Source: Campylobacter jejuni subsp. jejuni 414
GTDB taxonomy: Bacteria; Campylobacterota; Campylobacteria; Campylobacterales; Campylobacteraceae
Direction of reading: 5' to 3'
DNA length: 64,000 nucleotides
NCBI GenBank assembly: GCA_000163995.1
Contig: CM000855.1
Coordinates: forward strand, 72,997 to 136,996
The notes beneath the pieces are model-generated. The model had not been told where the DNA came from, did no database searches, and was given only the letters and a program-made list of their open reading frames with translations. Shown here piece after piece: positions 37,432-46,670 of this stretch (position 1 is its first letter; every line of letters begins with the position of its first letter). The translations under genes and the position numbers were made by a program.

Positions 37432-38271
37432 ATGCAAAAATATTTAGAAAAAGCCAATGTCTTAATCGAAGCTTTGCCTTATATACGCAAATTTAATTCT
37501 AAGATTATACTTATAAAATACGGCGGATCAGCTATGGAAAATGAAGAGCTAAAGCATTGCGTAATGCAAGATATAGCTCTTTTAAAACTTGTGGGTTTAA
37601 AGCCTATTATCGTACATGGCGGGGGAAAAGATATTTCTGCTATGTGTGAAAAATTAGGCGTCAAGAGTGAGTTTAAAAACGGTCTTAGAATTAGTGATAA
37701 AGCCGCTACTGAGGTAGCAAGTATGGTTTTAAATCATATCAATAAAAATTTAGTCCATAGTTTGCAAAATTTAGGAGTTAAAGCCATAGGGCTTTGTGGT
37801 AAAGATGGAGCACTTTTAGAATGTGTGAAAAAAGATGAAAATTTAGCTTTTGTTGGCGCGATACAAAAGGTAAATTCTAAGGTTTTAGAAGAGCTTTTGG
37901 AAAAAGATTTTTTACCTATCATTGCTCCTATTGGAATGGATGAGGATTTTAATACTTATAATATCAATGCTGATGACGCAGCTTGTGCGATCGCTAAGGC
38001 TTTAAGAGCTGAAAAACTTGCTTTTTTAACCGATACTGCAGGGCTTTATGAGGATTTTAATGATAAAAATTCTTTGATTTCAAAAATTAGCCTTGAACAA
38101 GCTAAAATTTTAGCCCCTAAAATAGAAGGCGGTATGCATGTAAAATTAAAATCTTGCATTGATTCTTGTGAAAATGGAGTAAAAAAGGTGCATATTTTAG
38201 ATGGACGTGTAAAGCATTCTTTGTTGCTTGAGTTTTTTACTGATGAAGGTATAGGCACTTTAGTGGGTTAA
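37432..38271 (+). CDS. argB: Acetylglutamate kinase
   Basis: The 279-residue kinase phosphorylates N-acetylglutamate. Family motifs are clear: IKYGGSAMEN with the catalytic Lys, KPIIVHGGGKDIS, NINADDAACAIAKAL, LTDTAGLYED and KIEGGMHVKLKS. It is third in the arg operon, its stop 10 bases before argD. Confidence 0.96.
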   Translation: MQKYLEKANVLIEALPYIRKFNSKIILIKYGGSAMENEELKHCVMQDIALLKLVGLKPIIVHGGGKDISAMCEKLGVKSEFKNGLRISDKAATEVASMVLNHINKNLVHSLQNLGVKAIGLCGKDGALLECVKKDENLAFVGAIQKVNSKVLEELLEKDFLPIIAPIGMDEDFNTYNINADDAACAIAKALRAEKLAFLTDTAGLYEDFNDKNSLISKISLEQAKILAPKIEGGMHVKLKSCIDSCENGVKKVHILDGRVKHSLLLEFFTDEGIGTLVG

Positions 38272-38281
38272 AGGATGAAAA

Positions 38282-39465
38282 ATGGATTATAAAGAACAAA
38301 GTCATATTATCCCTACTTATAAGCGTTTTGATATAGTTTTAGAAAAAGGGCAAGGGGTTTATCTTTTTGATGATAAGGCTAAAAAATATCTTGATTTTTC
38401 AAGTGGTATAGGTGTTTGTGCCTTAGGATATAATCATGCTAAATTTAATGCTAAAATCAAAGCTCAAGTGGATAAGCTTTTACACACTAGCAATTTATAC
38501 TACAATGAAAACATAGCCACTGCAGCTAAAAATCTAGCCAAAGTTAGTGGTTTAGAGAGAGTTTTTTTTACAAATTCAGGTACAGAGAGTATAGAAGGAG
38601 CGATGAAAACAGCTAGAAAATATGCCTTTAATAAAGGTATCAAGGGTGGACATTTCATTACTTTTAAGAATTCTTTTCATGGACGCACTTTAGGGGCTTT
38701 ATCGCTTACTGCCAATGAAAAAATACCAAAAGCCTTTCAAACCTTTAATTTTAGGGGTTAAATTTGCAAAATACAATGATCTTTTAAGCGTCGAAAAACT
38801 AGTGAATGAAAAAACTTGTGCTATTATCTTAGAAAGCGTACAAGGAGAAGGTGGGATAAATCCCTCAAATAAAGATTTTTACAAAGCTTTAAGAAAGCTT
38901 TGTAATGAAAAAGATATATTATTAATTGCTGATGAAATTCAATGTGGCATGGGAAGAAGTGGGAAATTTTTTGCTTATGAACACGCACAAGTTTTGCCCG
39001 ATATCATGACTTCAGCTAAGGCTTTAGGTTGTGGGCTTAGTGTAGGTGCTTTTGTAGTAAGTCAAAAGGTGGCACAAAATTCTTTAGAAGTGGGTGATCA
39101 TGGTAGCACTTATGGGGGAAATCCTTTGGTTTGTGCAGGAGTAAATGCAGTTTTTGAAATCTTTAAAGAAGAAAAAATTTTAGAAAATGTAAATAAACTC
39201 ACGCCTTATTTAGAACAAAGTTTAGAAGCATTGATAAAAGAATTTGATTTTTGTAAAAAACGTAAAGGCTTAGGATTTATGCAAGGACTTAGTCTTGATA
39301 AAAGTGTAAAAGTGGCTGAGGTGATTAAAAAAATGTCAAGAAAATGCACTTTTACTTATAAGTTGTGGGGAGAATGATTTAAGATTTTTACCGCCTTTGA
39401 TTATGCAAAAAGAACATATTGATGAGATGAGTGAAAAACTAAGAAAGGCTTTAAAGAGTTTTTAA
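38282..39465 (+). CDS. argD: Acetylornithine aminotransferase, two single-base breaks
   Basis: Three frames combine into one 393-residue PLP enzyme after removing one A from A6 at 38718-38723 and one from A7 at 39327-39333. The product then has the expected FTNSGTESIEGAMKTARKY, SFHGRTLGALSLT, LIADEIQCGMGRSG with the cofactor Asp, SAKALGCGLSVGAF with the PLP Lys, and DHGSTYGGNPLVC, then the C-terminal NDLRFLPPLIMQKEHID block. Both lesions are +1 in a homopolymer, like infC, so they are probably artefacts. If real, the strain would lack this step of arginine (and maybe lysine) synthesis. Confidence 0.88.
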
Positions 39466-39482
39466 TAAAATTTGTAAAAAGT

Positions 39483-40112
39483 TTATTCTTTTCCATCTAC
39501 TATAGGCACAAATAAACATTCTTCTAAAACTTCTTTTTGTAAATTTGTGCCATTTTTTCTAAGGCGTGTAATGAATTGTTTGCCATTGTGTAAAATAGGA
39601 GCGACTAAAACCCCGCCATCGCTTAATTGATCAAGTAAAATTTCAGGAATTTGTGTCGCATAAGCAGAGAATAAAATTCTATCATAAGGGGCATAATTTT
39701 TCCAACCATTTTGTCCATCATCAAATTTTACATTGATATTAAAAAGTTCTAATTCTCTAAAAGTTTGAGCGGCTTTTTTGGCCAAATTTTCTATGCGTTC
39801 TATAGTAAAAACCCGTCTTATGACTTTGCTTAAAATCGCAGCTTGATAACCACTTCCACAACCTATCTCTAAAATATTATCGGCATCTTTGAAATTTAAA
39901 GCCATAGTCATCTTAGCTACAGTTAAAGGCGAGCTGATCCATTGAGAATTTGCTAAAGGTAAGGCATCAAGGCGATAAGCATGGGCTTTTAAAGGAGAAA
40001 AAATTTCACGTGGAATTTGACAAAAAGCATTAAAAAGATCTTCATTGATAAAAACTTTTTGTGCAATTTCTTCAGCCATATTTTGACATCTTTTTTGCTC
40101 AAATGCGTTCAT
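39483..40112 (-). CDS. pcm: Protein-L-isoaspartate O-methyltransferase
   Basis: The 209-residue enzyme repairs isoaspartyl residues. It has ILEIGCGSGYQAAILS (motif I), the SQWISSPLTVAKMTMAL start region and SDGGVLVAPI. ATG 40112 is preceded by AGGAGAAATA. Length matches the family. It is convergent with argD, 17 bases apart. Confidence 0.92.
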   Translation of the reverse strand: MNAFEQKRCQNMAEEIAQKVFINEDLFNAFCQIPREIFSPLKAHAYRLDALPLANSQWISSPLTVAKMTMALNFKDADNILEIGCGSGYQAAILSKVIRRVFTIERIENLAKKAAQTFRELELFNINVKFDDGQNGWKNYAPYDRILFSAYATQIPEILLDQLSDGGVLVAPILHNGKQFITRLRKNGTNLQKEVLEECLFVPIVDGKE

Positions 40113-40200
40113 TATTTCTCCTATAAATTTAAATAAAAATTGTAACTAAAAAAGTTGAAATAGAGTTAAACTTAGCTATACTTAAATAAAAAGGAAAAAA

Positions 40201-40749
40201 ATGCTTATAAAATTTAAAAATTACAGTCCAAAACTAGGTCAAAATGTTTTTGTTGCAAAGGGTGCTAAAATCATAGGAGAAATTGAAATAGGAGATGAAA
40301 GTAGTATTTGGTTTAATTGTGTTTTAAGGGCTGATGTTAATTTTATCAGAATTGGTAAAAGAACCAATATTCAAGATCTTAGCACAGTGCATGTTTGGCA
40401 TAGGGAATTTGATGAAAAAGGAAATTTAAAAGATGCCGGTTTTCCTACGATAATAGGTGATGATGTAACTATAGGACATAATTGTGTTATTCATGCTTGC
40501 GTGATAAAAAATCGTGTTTTAATCGGAATGAATGCTGTTATTATGGACGATACTTTAATAGAAGAAGATAGTATAGTGGGTGCTGGAAGTGTTGTTACAA
40601 AGGGTAAAAAATTTCCGCCACGATCTTTAATACTTGGAAATCCTGCAAAATTTGTGCGTGAATTAAACGATGAAGAGGTGATGTTTTTAAAACAATCGGC
40701 TTTAAATTATGTGGATTTTAAAAACGAGTTTTTAAAAGATCTTCAGTGA
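40201..40749 (+). CDS. Gamma-class carbonic anhydrase-like hexapeptide repeat protein
   Basis: The 182-residue protein has left-handed beta-helix repeats: VFVAKGAKIIGEIEIGDESSIWFNCVLRAD, then IGKRTNIQDLSTVHV, GDDVTIGHNCVIHACVI and EEDSIVGAGSVVTKG. The spaced His in STVHV, GHNCVIHA match metal ligands of the YrdA/CaiE-type gamma carbonic anhydrase group. Whether it is active is unknown. Its last 32 bases overlap the end of the convergent pncB gene. Corresponds to Cj0229. Confidence 0.82.
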   Translation: MLIKFKNYSPKLGQNVFVAKGAKIIGEIEIGDESSIWFNCVLRADVNFIRIGKRTNIQDLSTVHVWHREFDEKGNLKDAGFPTIIGDDVTIGHNCVIHACVIKNRVLIGMNAVIMDDTLIEEDSIVGAGSVVTKGKKFPPRSLILGNPAKFVRELNDEEVMFLKQSALNYVDFKNEFLKDLQ

Positions 40750-42091
40750 TATTTTGAAGCTTGGATGAGAGTTTTACCTCAAATTTCACAAAACGATCAA
40801 GATCTAAAAAACTCTCGTCAAGTTTTGAAATTTGCTTTTTTGCATAATTTTGAATAGCATTTAAAGATGGTTTTTTAAGAAGTCTTTTTTCTTTATAAAC
40901 CAATTCTAAAAGTTCTTTACGTTCTAAATTTTCATCTTGATTTGGCTTTTCATCAAAAACATAAAGTTCATCAAAAAGGATTTTTTTTGTGTTTTTGTCA
41001 TAAACTCTAAAAAGCTTTTTAAAATGAGGTAAGGTTGATTTTTCATTATTTTCACTGATTTTGATTTTAGGTTTTAGACCTTCATCTTCTAAGGCTGCAA
41101 GTTTATAAACGCAACTAAAAATAGGATCACTTGAAGCGGTGATCAGTCTTTCACCTACGCCAAAAATATCAATTGGTGCATTTTGTTTTTTTAATTTCTT
41201 AATACTCCACTCATCTAAGCCATTAGAAGCTATAATTTTGCAGTTTTGAAGCCCTACTTGATCAAGTTCTTGTCTGATTTTCAAACTTAGTTCAAGCAAA
41301 TTACCAGAATCTATTCTTACACCACCTTCTTGGATATTAAATTCTTTAAAAACTTTAATTGCATTTTTAAGCCCACTGTTTAAACAATCATAAGTATCGA
41401 TTAAAAAAACAGGACTTTTTGGATAAATTTTTACATAAGCTTTAAAAGCTTCAAGTTCATTTTCAAACATTTGCACCCAAGAATGTGCCATAGTTCCATT
41501 GATAGGAATATTATAAATTTTTCCTGCTAAAGTACAAGCACTTCCTATGCAACCTCCTATAAAAGCTGCTCTTGCTCCTTTTAAAGCCGCTTCACTTCCT
41601 TGTGCTCTGCGTGAGCCAAATTCTAAAATTTTACTTTCTTTAGCTGCACGCACGATACGATTTGCTTTAGTGGCGATAAGGCTTTGATGATTTAAACTTA
41701 AAAGTAAAAAAGTTTCTAAAAGTTGTGCTTCTATAGTGGTAGCTTTAATGCAAAGTAAAGGTTCGTTTGGGAAAATCACTTCCCCTTCACGTATAGCATA
41801 AATTTCACCTTTAAATTTAAAGTCACTTAAAAAATCTAAAAATTCTGCATCAAAAATACCTTGTTTTCTTAAAAATTTTATATCTTCTGCATCAAAACTC
41901 AAATTTTCAATAAAGTCCAAAATGTCTTCAAGACCTGCAAAAATAGCGAAAGATCCCGCATCGGGGATTTTTCGAAAAAATATATCAAAATAACAAATTT
42001 GATCTTTTTTGTTGTTTTTGAAATAGCCTTGAGCCATTGTAAATTCATAAAAATCACAGAGCAAGGCTAAAGAAGTTTTAGAAATCATCAA
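40718..42091 (-). CDS. pncB: Nicotinate phosphoribosyltransferase
   Basis: The 457-residue enzyme starts the salvage of nicotinate to NAD. It begins LALLCDFYEFTMAQGYF, then has the family block ILEFGSRRAQGSEAALKGARAAFIGG, MAHSWVQMF, and the PRPP/phosphate-binding VRIDSGNLLELS. The first 14 bases of its coding region overlap the end of nrdB, so the two are in one minus-strand unit. Confidence 0.9.
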   Translation of the reverse strand: MMISKTSLALLCDFYEFTMAQGYFKNNKKDQICYFDIFFRKIPDAGSFAIFAGLEDILDFIENLSFDAEDIKFLRKQGIFDAEFLDFLSDFKFKGEIYAIREGEVIFPNEPLLCIKATTIEAQLLETFLLLSLNHQSLIATKANRIVRAAKESKILEFGSRRAQGSEAALKGARAAFIGGCIGSACTLAGKIYNIPINGTMAHSWVQMFENELEAFKAYVKIYPKSPVFLIDTYDCLNSGLKNAIKVFKEFNIQEGGVRIDSGNLLELSLKIRQELDQVGLQNCKIIASNGLDEWSIKKLKKQNAPIDIFGVGERLITASSDPIFSCVYKLAALEDEGLKPKIKISENNEKSTLPHFKKLFRVYDKNTKKILFDELYVFDEKPNQDENLERKELLELVYKEKRLLKKPSLNAIQNYAKKQISKLDESFLDLDRFVKFEVKLSSKLQNITEDLLKTRF

Positions 42092-43100
42092 AGCTTATGC
42101 TACCCTTAGAATAATTTGTTACTTTACTTTCAAAGAAATTGCTTTTTTGATCATTAAATTTTGAAAAATCATCTACCCATTTAATAGGATGTTTTGCATT
42201 GTATAATTTATCTAAATTGATCGCACTTAATCTTTGATCTACAAGATAATGAATATATTCTTCTATGATATCATCAGTAAAGCCCATGATTTGATTTTGA
42301 GTGATATATTTGCCCCATTTAATTTCAAGATCTCCAGCCTTTTTAAACATATCATAAATTTTATTGATATTTTCATCATGAAACAAATCAGGTCTTTCTT
42401 TGCGTACTGAATTGATCATATTTTGAAATAATAAAAGATGTGTGATTTCATCTCTTTGGATAAAACGAATCATTTGTGCTGAACCTAGCATTTTTCCTGC
42501 ACGTGCAAGGGCGTAAATAGCAGTAAAACCACTGTAAAAATACACCCCTTCTAAAATTTGATTTGCTACCATAGCTAAAAGAAGTTTATTATCGTCTACA
42601 TCACCTGCTAATTCTTCATAAATACTTGAAATAAAATCATTTTTTTCACGCAAAGTTTCGTCATGTTTTTCCATTTCGTAAATCAAATCTGTATTATCAC
42701 AAATTGCTTCTACCATTACAGCATAAGATTTTGAATGATTTGCTTCTTCGTAAGCTTGACGTGCTAAAACGGCATTGATTTCAGGAGCGGTAATATAAGG
42801 GTTGATATTATCTGCTAAATTATTGCTTTGAAAACTATCCATAGAAATAAGCTGACTCCAAACCAAATCATACATTCTTTTTTCGCCCGCGGTTAAATTA
42901 CAGCGATAATCAAGCGCATCTTTAGTTGTATCAACTTCTTTTGGAAACCAAGTATTTGCCTCCATTAAGTCCCAAAGTTTTAAAGCCCAAGTATACTTTG
43001 CTTTGGTAAAATTTAAAATTCCATGTGGATTGCCATCAAAAACTTTACGATCTCCTAGAGTTTCGTTTGAGCTTGGATTGTAAATTCTTTTTCTTTGCAT
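42078..43100 (-). CDS. nrdB: Ribonucleoside-diphosphate reductase, beta subunit (class I)
   Basis: The 340-residue subunit holds the di-iron site and radical. Metal-binding Glu/His motifs appear as EANHSKSYAVM and RDEITHLLLFQNM, and the C-terminal peptide SFDDF serves for docking to the alpha subunit. Length is normal. The alpha subunit is not in this window. ATG 43100 is preceded by AAAGGTTAAAA. Confidence 0.95.
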   Translation of the reverse strand: MQRKRIYNPSSNETLGDRKVFDGNPHGILNFTKAKYTWALKLWDLMEANTWFPKEVDTTKDALDYRCNLTAGEKRMYDLVWSQLISMDSFQSNNLADNINPYITAPEINAVLARQAYEEANHSKSYAVMVEAICDNTDLIYEMEKHDETLREKNDFISSIYEELAGDVDDNKLLLAMVANQILEGVYFYSGFTAIYALARAGKMLGSAQMIRFIQRDEITHLLLFQNMINSVRKERPDLFHDENINKIYDMFKKAGDLEIKWGKYITQNQIMGFTDDIIEEYIHYLVDQRLSAINLDKLYNAKHPIKWVDDFSKFNDQKSNFFESKVTNYSKGSISFDDF

Positions 43101-43113
43101 TTTTAACCTTTCT

Positions 43114-43524
43114 TTATACTTTGGTAACTATACAACTTTGAGTTAAAATATCGTGTAAATTTAAACGATCTTTTCTTAAAAAACTAACCAATAAACCAAA
43201 GAGTAAGCCAAAACTTATAATAAATATCACATATCTTAGTAAAATTCTAAGAAAACTTAATTTCTTTCCCGTTTTTATATCAATAAGATACAAATCATAT
43301 GCTTTAAGACCCGGACTTTGTGCCTTTTTTGCTAAAAAAATAGCTTGAATAAAGCCAAATAAAAAAGTACATAAAGTTGTAATAAAATGGTTGTTTAAAA
43401 AAGCTTCTTTAGAGCCTAATAGAAAATAAAATAAATACAAAATAGGAACATAAATAAGAAAAACATCTATAAGCAAAGCTCTAAATCTTAGCCATCTAGA
43501 GCCAATTTTTGCTTTAGTTTTCAT
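43114..43524 (-). CDS. RDD family integral membrane protein
   Basis: The 136-residue protein has three to four membrane segments and the RDD signature: RWLRFRALLIDVFLIYVPILY with Arg and Asp, then KKAQSPGLKAYDLYLID and DILTQSCIVTKV at the end. RDD proteins are poorly understood; some act in ion exchange. It lies one base after pyrE, in the same unit. Confidence 0.82.
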   Translation of the reverse strand: MKTKAKIGSRWLRFRALLIDVFLIYVPILYLFYFLLGSKEAFLNNHFITTLCTFLFGFIQAIFLAKKAQSPGLKAYDLYLIDIKTGKKLSFLRILLRYVIFIISFGLLFGLLVSFLRKDRLNLHDILTQSCIVTKV

Positions 43525-44136
43525 TTAATTTCCACGACTTCCTGGTTTTATAGCTTTGCTTCCTTTTTGACAAAGTGGACAATTTGTCTCATCATAAATT
43601 TCAAATTTAAAATTTCCTAAAGTAAATAGAGGTAAATTGTCAGGTAATTTTGCATTATTTTTTCTAGGAGATTTTAAATTTTCTACCGCACAAAAACCAC
43701 GATTTGCTAACGCTGCAAAACCTATAACAACACCACCTGAACTTTCGATGATTTTTGCACTTTCTAAAGCGCTACCACCCGTGGTAATGATATCTTCACA
43801 AACTATAAATTTTTCACCTTTTTTTACTTCAAAACCGCGTCTTAAAGTCATTTCTTTATTTACTCTTTCAGTAAAGATAAAACGCTTATTGCAAGCTCTT
43901 GAAAGCTCATAACCTGCTACAATTCCACCCAAAGCAGGAGAACAAATGCTATCAAATTCTACTTTATAACTTGCAATAATCTTTGCAAGCTCATCACAAA
44001 GTTTTGCTGCTAATTTTGGATCTTCTAAAACTTTTGCACTTTGAAGATAGAACTGCGAATGTTTGCCTGAACTTAGTAAAAAATGTCCTTCTAAATAAGC
44101 ACCACAATCTTTATAAATTTGTTCTAAATTCATCAT
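43525..44136 (-). CDS. pyrE: Orotate phosphoribosyltransferase
   Basis: The 203-residue enzyme makes OMP from orotate. The PRPP loop reads [19 protein letters not shown]; the substrate block [15 protein letters not shown] is present. A Cys-rich C-terminal tail ([20 protein letters not shown]), typical of epsilonproteobacterial members, is present. Its ATG overlaps the frr stop by one base. Confidence 0.95.
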   Translation of the reverse strand: MMNLEQIYKDCGAYLEGHFLLSSGKHSQFYLQSAKVLEDPKLAAKLCDELAKIIASYKVEFDSICSPALGGIVAGYELSRACNKRFIFTERVNKEMTLRRGFEVKKGEKFIVCEDIITTGGSALESAKIIESSGGVVIGFAALANRGFCAVENLKSPRKNNAKLPDNLPLFTLGNFKFEIYDETNCPLCQKGSKAIKPGSRGN

Positions 44137-44699
44137 TAAACCTTTAAAAGTTCACTTTCTTTGCTTTTTACACTTTCATCAATTTTTGCTGTGTAGGCAT
44201 CGGTAAGTTTTTGTACTTCGTCATAAGCTTTTTTTGCTTCATCTTCACTTATCGTTTTATCTTTTTCTAGTTTTTTAACCGCGTCATTAGCATCTTTGCG
44301 TATATTTCTTATAGAAACTTTTGCCTTTTCACCCATAGCTTTAACTTGTTTTACATTTTCTTCCCTTTGTTCTCTAGTCATTGGAGGAAAAAATAATTTT
44401 ACGCTTTCACCATCATTGTTTGGATTTACACCAATATTTGCAGCTGCAATTGCACTTTCTATGGTTTTTAATAAAGGCTTTTCCCAAGGGGTAATGCTAA
44501 TAGTTGAAGCATCGCTTGCTAAAACAGTTGCAACTTGATTTAAAGGAGTTTGAGTTCCATAATAATCTACTGTAATATGATCTAAAATATGAGTATTAAC
44601 TTTTCCAGTTCTTAAGGTTGTGAAGTCTTTTTTTAAAGCTTCTAAAGATTTTTCACTTTGAGTTTTTTGTTTATTAAAAATTTCATTTAGCATTATCAT
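44136..44699 (-). CDS. frr: Ribosome recycling factor
   Basis: The 187-residue factor splits post-termination ribosomes. It has the family helices [39 protein letters not shown], and [33 protein letters not shown] 44699 has an upstream alternative none better. It is in the order secG-frr-pyrE-RDD. Confidence 0.97.
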   Translation of the reverse strand: MIMLNEIFNKQKTQSEKSLEALKKDFTTLRTGKVNTHILDHITVDYYGTQTPLNQVATVLASDASTISITPWEKPLLKTIESAIAAANIGVNPNNDGESVKLFFPPMTREQREENVKQVKAMGEKAKVSIRNIRKDANDAVKKLEKDKTISEDEAKKAYDEVQKLTDAYTAKIDESVKSKESELLKV

Positions 44700-44709
44700 T
44701 TCCTTTTAA

Positions 44710-45078
44710 TTATTTACTTGAATTAACGTCGTTTGGAAGTTGTGGTGCACTTGGAGCAATGGAATTTGTGTTTGGAGCAGTAGGTACAATAGGAGCACTT
44801 GGAATAGTAGTGTTGTTTTCTACTTTAATTTTCTCCGCTAAAGAGTCTTTGCTAGCTTTGTTGTACAAATAACCAAGACCAATAGTATTTGCAATAAGTA
44901 AAATTCCCATAACAAAGGTAAATTTTGCCAAAAATCCAGCTGGTCCTTTAGCACCAAATAAACTTTCATTACTTCCGCTATAAGCTCCAAGACCTATACT
45001 TGAACTTTTTTGCAGTAAAACCGCTATACAAATAACTACAACGATAGCAAATTGTAAAATGATTAAAAGAGTGATCAT
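44710..45078 (-). CDS. secG: Preprotein translocase subunit SecG
   Basis: The 122-residue subunit has two membrane helices around a loop with GLGAYSGSNESLFGAKGPAGFLAKFTF, the hallmark of SecG. The C-terminal tail is long and rich in Pro, Ala and Asn (NTTIPSAPIVPTAP), with no known role. It is part of the SecYEG channel in the inner membrane. Starts the secG-frr-pyrE run. Confidence 0.93.
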   Translation of the reverse strand: MITLLIILQFAIVVVICIAVLLQKSSSIGLGAYSGSNESLFGAKGPAGFLAKFTFVMGILLIANTIGLGYLYNKASKDSLAEKIKVENNTTIPSAPIVPTAPNTNSIAPSAPQLPNDVNSSK

Positions 45079-45151
45079 TGAAAATTCCTAAAAGTTAATT
45101 TTTAAACGGTTATTTTAACTAAATAAAACTTGAAAAGTTTTGAAATTTGGA

Positions 45152-45183
45152 AAGTTTTTGTGAGAAACATCCCACAAAAACTT
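45152..45183 (-). terminator. Hairpin after the BI-1 gene
   Basis: AAGTTTTTGTG (45152-45162) pairs with CACAAAAACTT (45173-45183) with a 10-nt loop. It overlaps the stop codon of the BI-1 gene and precedes secG; no clear T-run follows, so strength is uncertain. Confidence 0.55.
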
Positions 45184-45878
45184 ATTTGCTATTGAAGCTT
45201 CTTAAAATATTAAGTAAAGATACAAAAAGATTAACGAAATCAAGATAAAGTGCTACCGCACCTTCGATTGGAGTTTCATAGTTGCCACGGATAATATTTT
45301 GCGTATCATAAAGAATATAAAATGAAAATAATATTGCAGCTACTGCTGAAATAGCTAAATTAACTATACCACTTTGAAAGAAAAGGTTAAGCAAAGATGC
45401 TGCTACAATAACAATCAATACTATAAATAAAGCTTTACCCATAACAGTAAAATCTTTTTTAGTATTCATAGCAAATACACTAAGTCCTGCAAAAGCAACG
45501 GTTGTTAAAGCAAAAGCTTGAGCGATAATAATTCCTCCAGCTGGTAAAGCTAAAACCGAAATAAGTAAAGGTGTAAGTGTTAAACCTGAACAGAAAGTAA
45601 AACCAAAAAGTAAAACAAGATTTAGTGGAGCTTCTCTTTTTTTCCATTGTAAAGCAAATAAAAGTCCGATTTCAATGGCAAAAAAGAATCCAAAAAGTTA
45701 CTTGTGATTGTATAAAAAATGATGCTAAAGCAAAAATTCCTACATACGCACCTACTGTTGCGGCTAATAATGAAGCAGCAAAAAGTTGATAAGTTTGTTT
45801 AATAAAAATACTTAATTCGCTTGAGCGTGTATTTTCAAATTCTTTTGATCTTGAGTAGTCTCTATCATAAAGACTCAT
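45182..45878 (-). CDS. Bax inhibitor-1 family membrane protein, frame broken by one base at 45680-45685
   Basis: Two frames and the sequence between make one 231-residue protein when A6 at 45680-45685 (T6 in the gene) is read as A5: the N-terminus MSLYDRDYSRS and QTYQLFAASLLAATVGAYVGIF continue into FAIEIGLLFALQWKK, ALTTVAFAGLSVFA, and YILYDTQNIIRG. This matches the seven-helix BI-1/YccA family, which acts as ion-leak or protease-modulating membrane protein. AAGGAGAATA precedes ATG 45878. The break is of the +1 homopolymer type. Corresponds to Cj0236c. Confidence 0.88.
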
Positions 45879-46001
45879 ATATTCTCCTTGTAAAATTGTT
45901 AGATTTTTTAAAATCTTGAGCGAAATCTAACATATTAGATTAAATAAAAAGTTAATTGTATAATATCTTATGCTTAAATGAAATCTTTGCTGAAATTTTG
46001 T

Positions 46002-46007
46002 TATAAT
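46002..46007 (+). promoter_or_regulatory. Candidate sigma70 -10 box before the carbonic anhydrase gene
   Basis: TATAAT at 46002-46007 in the context TTTTGTTATAATTTT lies 28 bases before ATG 46035. It matches the uppP element almost base for base. Confidence 0.65.
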
Positions 46008-46034
46008 TTTAAGATTTTAGTTTCAGGTTGGTTT

Positions 46035-46670
46035 ATGGAAAATCTTATTAGTGGTGCGATTAAATTCATGCAAGAAGACTTTAAGGAGCATGAAGAGCTT
46101 TTTGAAAGTCTAAAAAATAGGCAAAATCCCCATACTCTCTTTATAGGTTGTTCTGATTCTAGGGTAATTCCAAATTTGATCACCAATACTGGCCCAGGTG
46201 AGCTTTTTGTAATACGAAATATTGCAAACATAATTCCACCTTATCGTGTTGGAGAAGATTATTTGGCAACAACTTCAGCAATAGAGTATGCTTTAAATTC
46301 ATTGCATATTAAAAATATCGTCGTTTGTGGTCATAGCAATTGTGGGGGTTGTAATGCTCTTTATTGTTCTGATGAAGAATTAAATAAAATTCCTAATGTA
46401 AAAAAATGGCTTACCATGTTAGATCCGATAAAAAAAGATGTGATGATTTTCGCAAGAGATGATTTAGCTATGCGTTCATGGCTAACAGAAAAATTAAATT
46501 TGGTAAATTCTTTGCAAAATATACTTACTTATCCAGGTGTACAAGAAGCTTTAGATGAAGGAAAACTTGAAGTACATGCTTGGTATTATATTATAGAAAC
46601 AGGTGAAATTTATGAGTATGATTTTAAAGCAAAAATTTTTACCTTAATTCAAGATAGGAAAGTTCAATGA
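46035..46670 (+). CDS. canB: Beta-class carbonic anhydrase
   Basis: The 211-residue enzyme interconverts CO2 and bicarbonate, important for capnophilic Campylobacter. Zinc ligands are in IGCSDSRVIPN and VCGHSNCGGCNAL. The start at 46035 is chosen because the -10 box at 46002 would lie inside a longer version starting at 45978. Its last four bases overlap the mechanosensitive channel gene. Confidence 0.93.
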   Translation: MENLISGAIKFMQEDFKEHEELFESLKNRQNPHTLFIGCSDSRVIPNLITNTGPGELFVIRNIANIIPPYRVGEDYLATTSAIEYALNSLHIKNIVVCGHSNCGGCNALYCSDEELNKIPNVKKWLTMLDPIKKDVMIFARDDLAMRSWLTEKLNLVNSLQNILTYPGVQEALDEGKLEVHAWYYIIETGEIYEYDFKAKIFTLIQDRKVQ

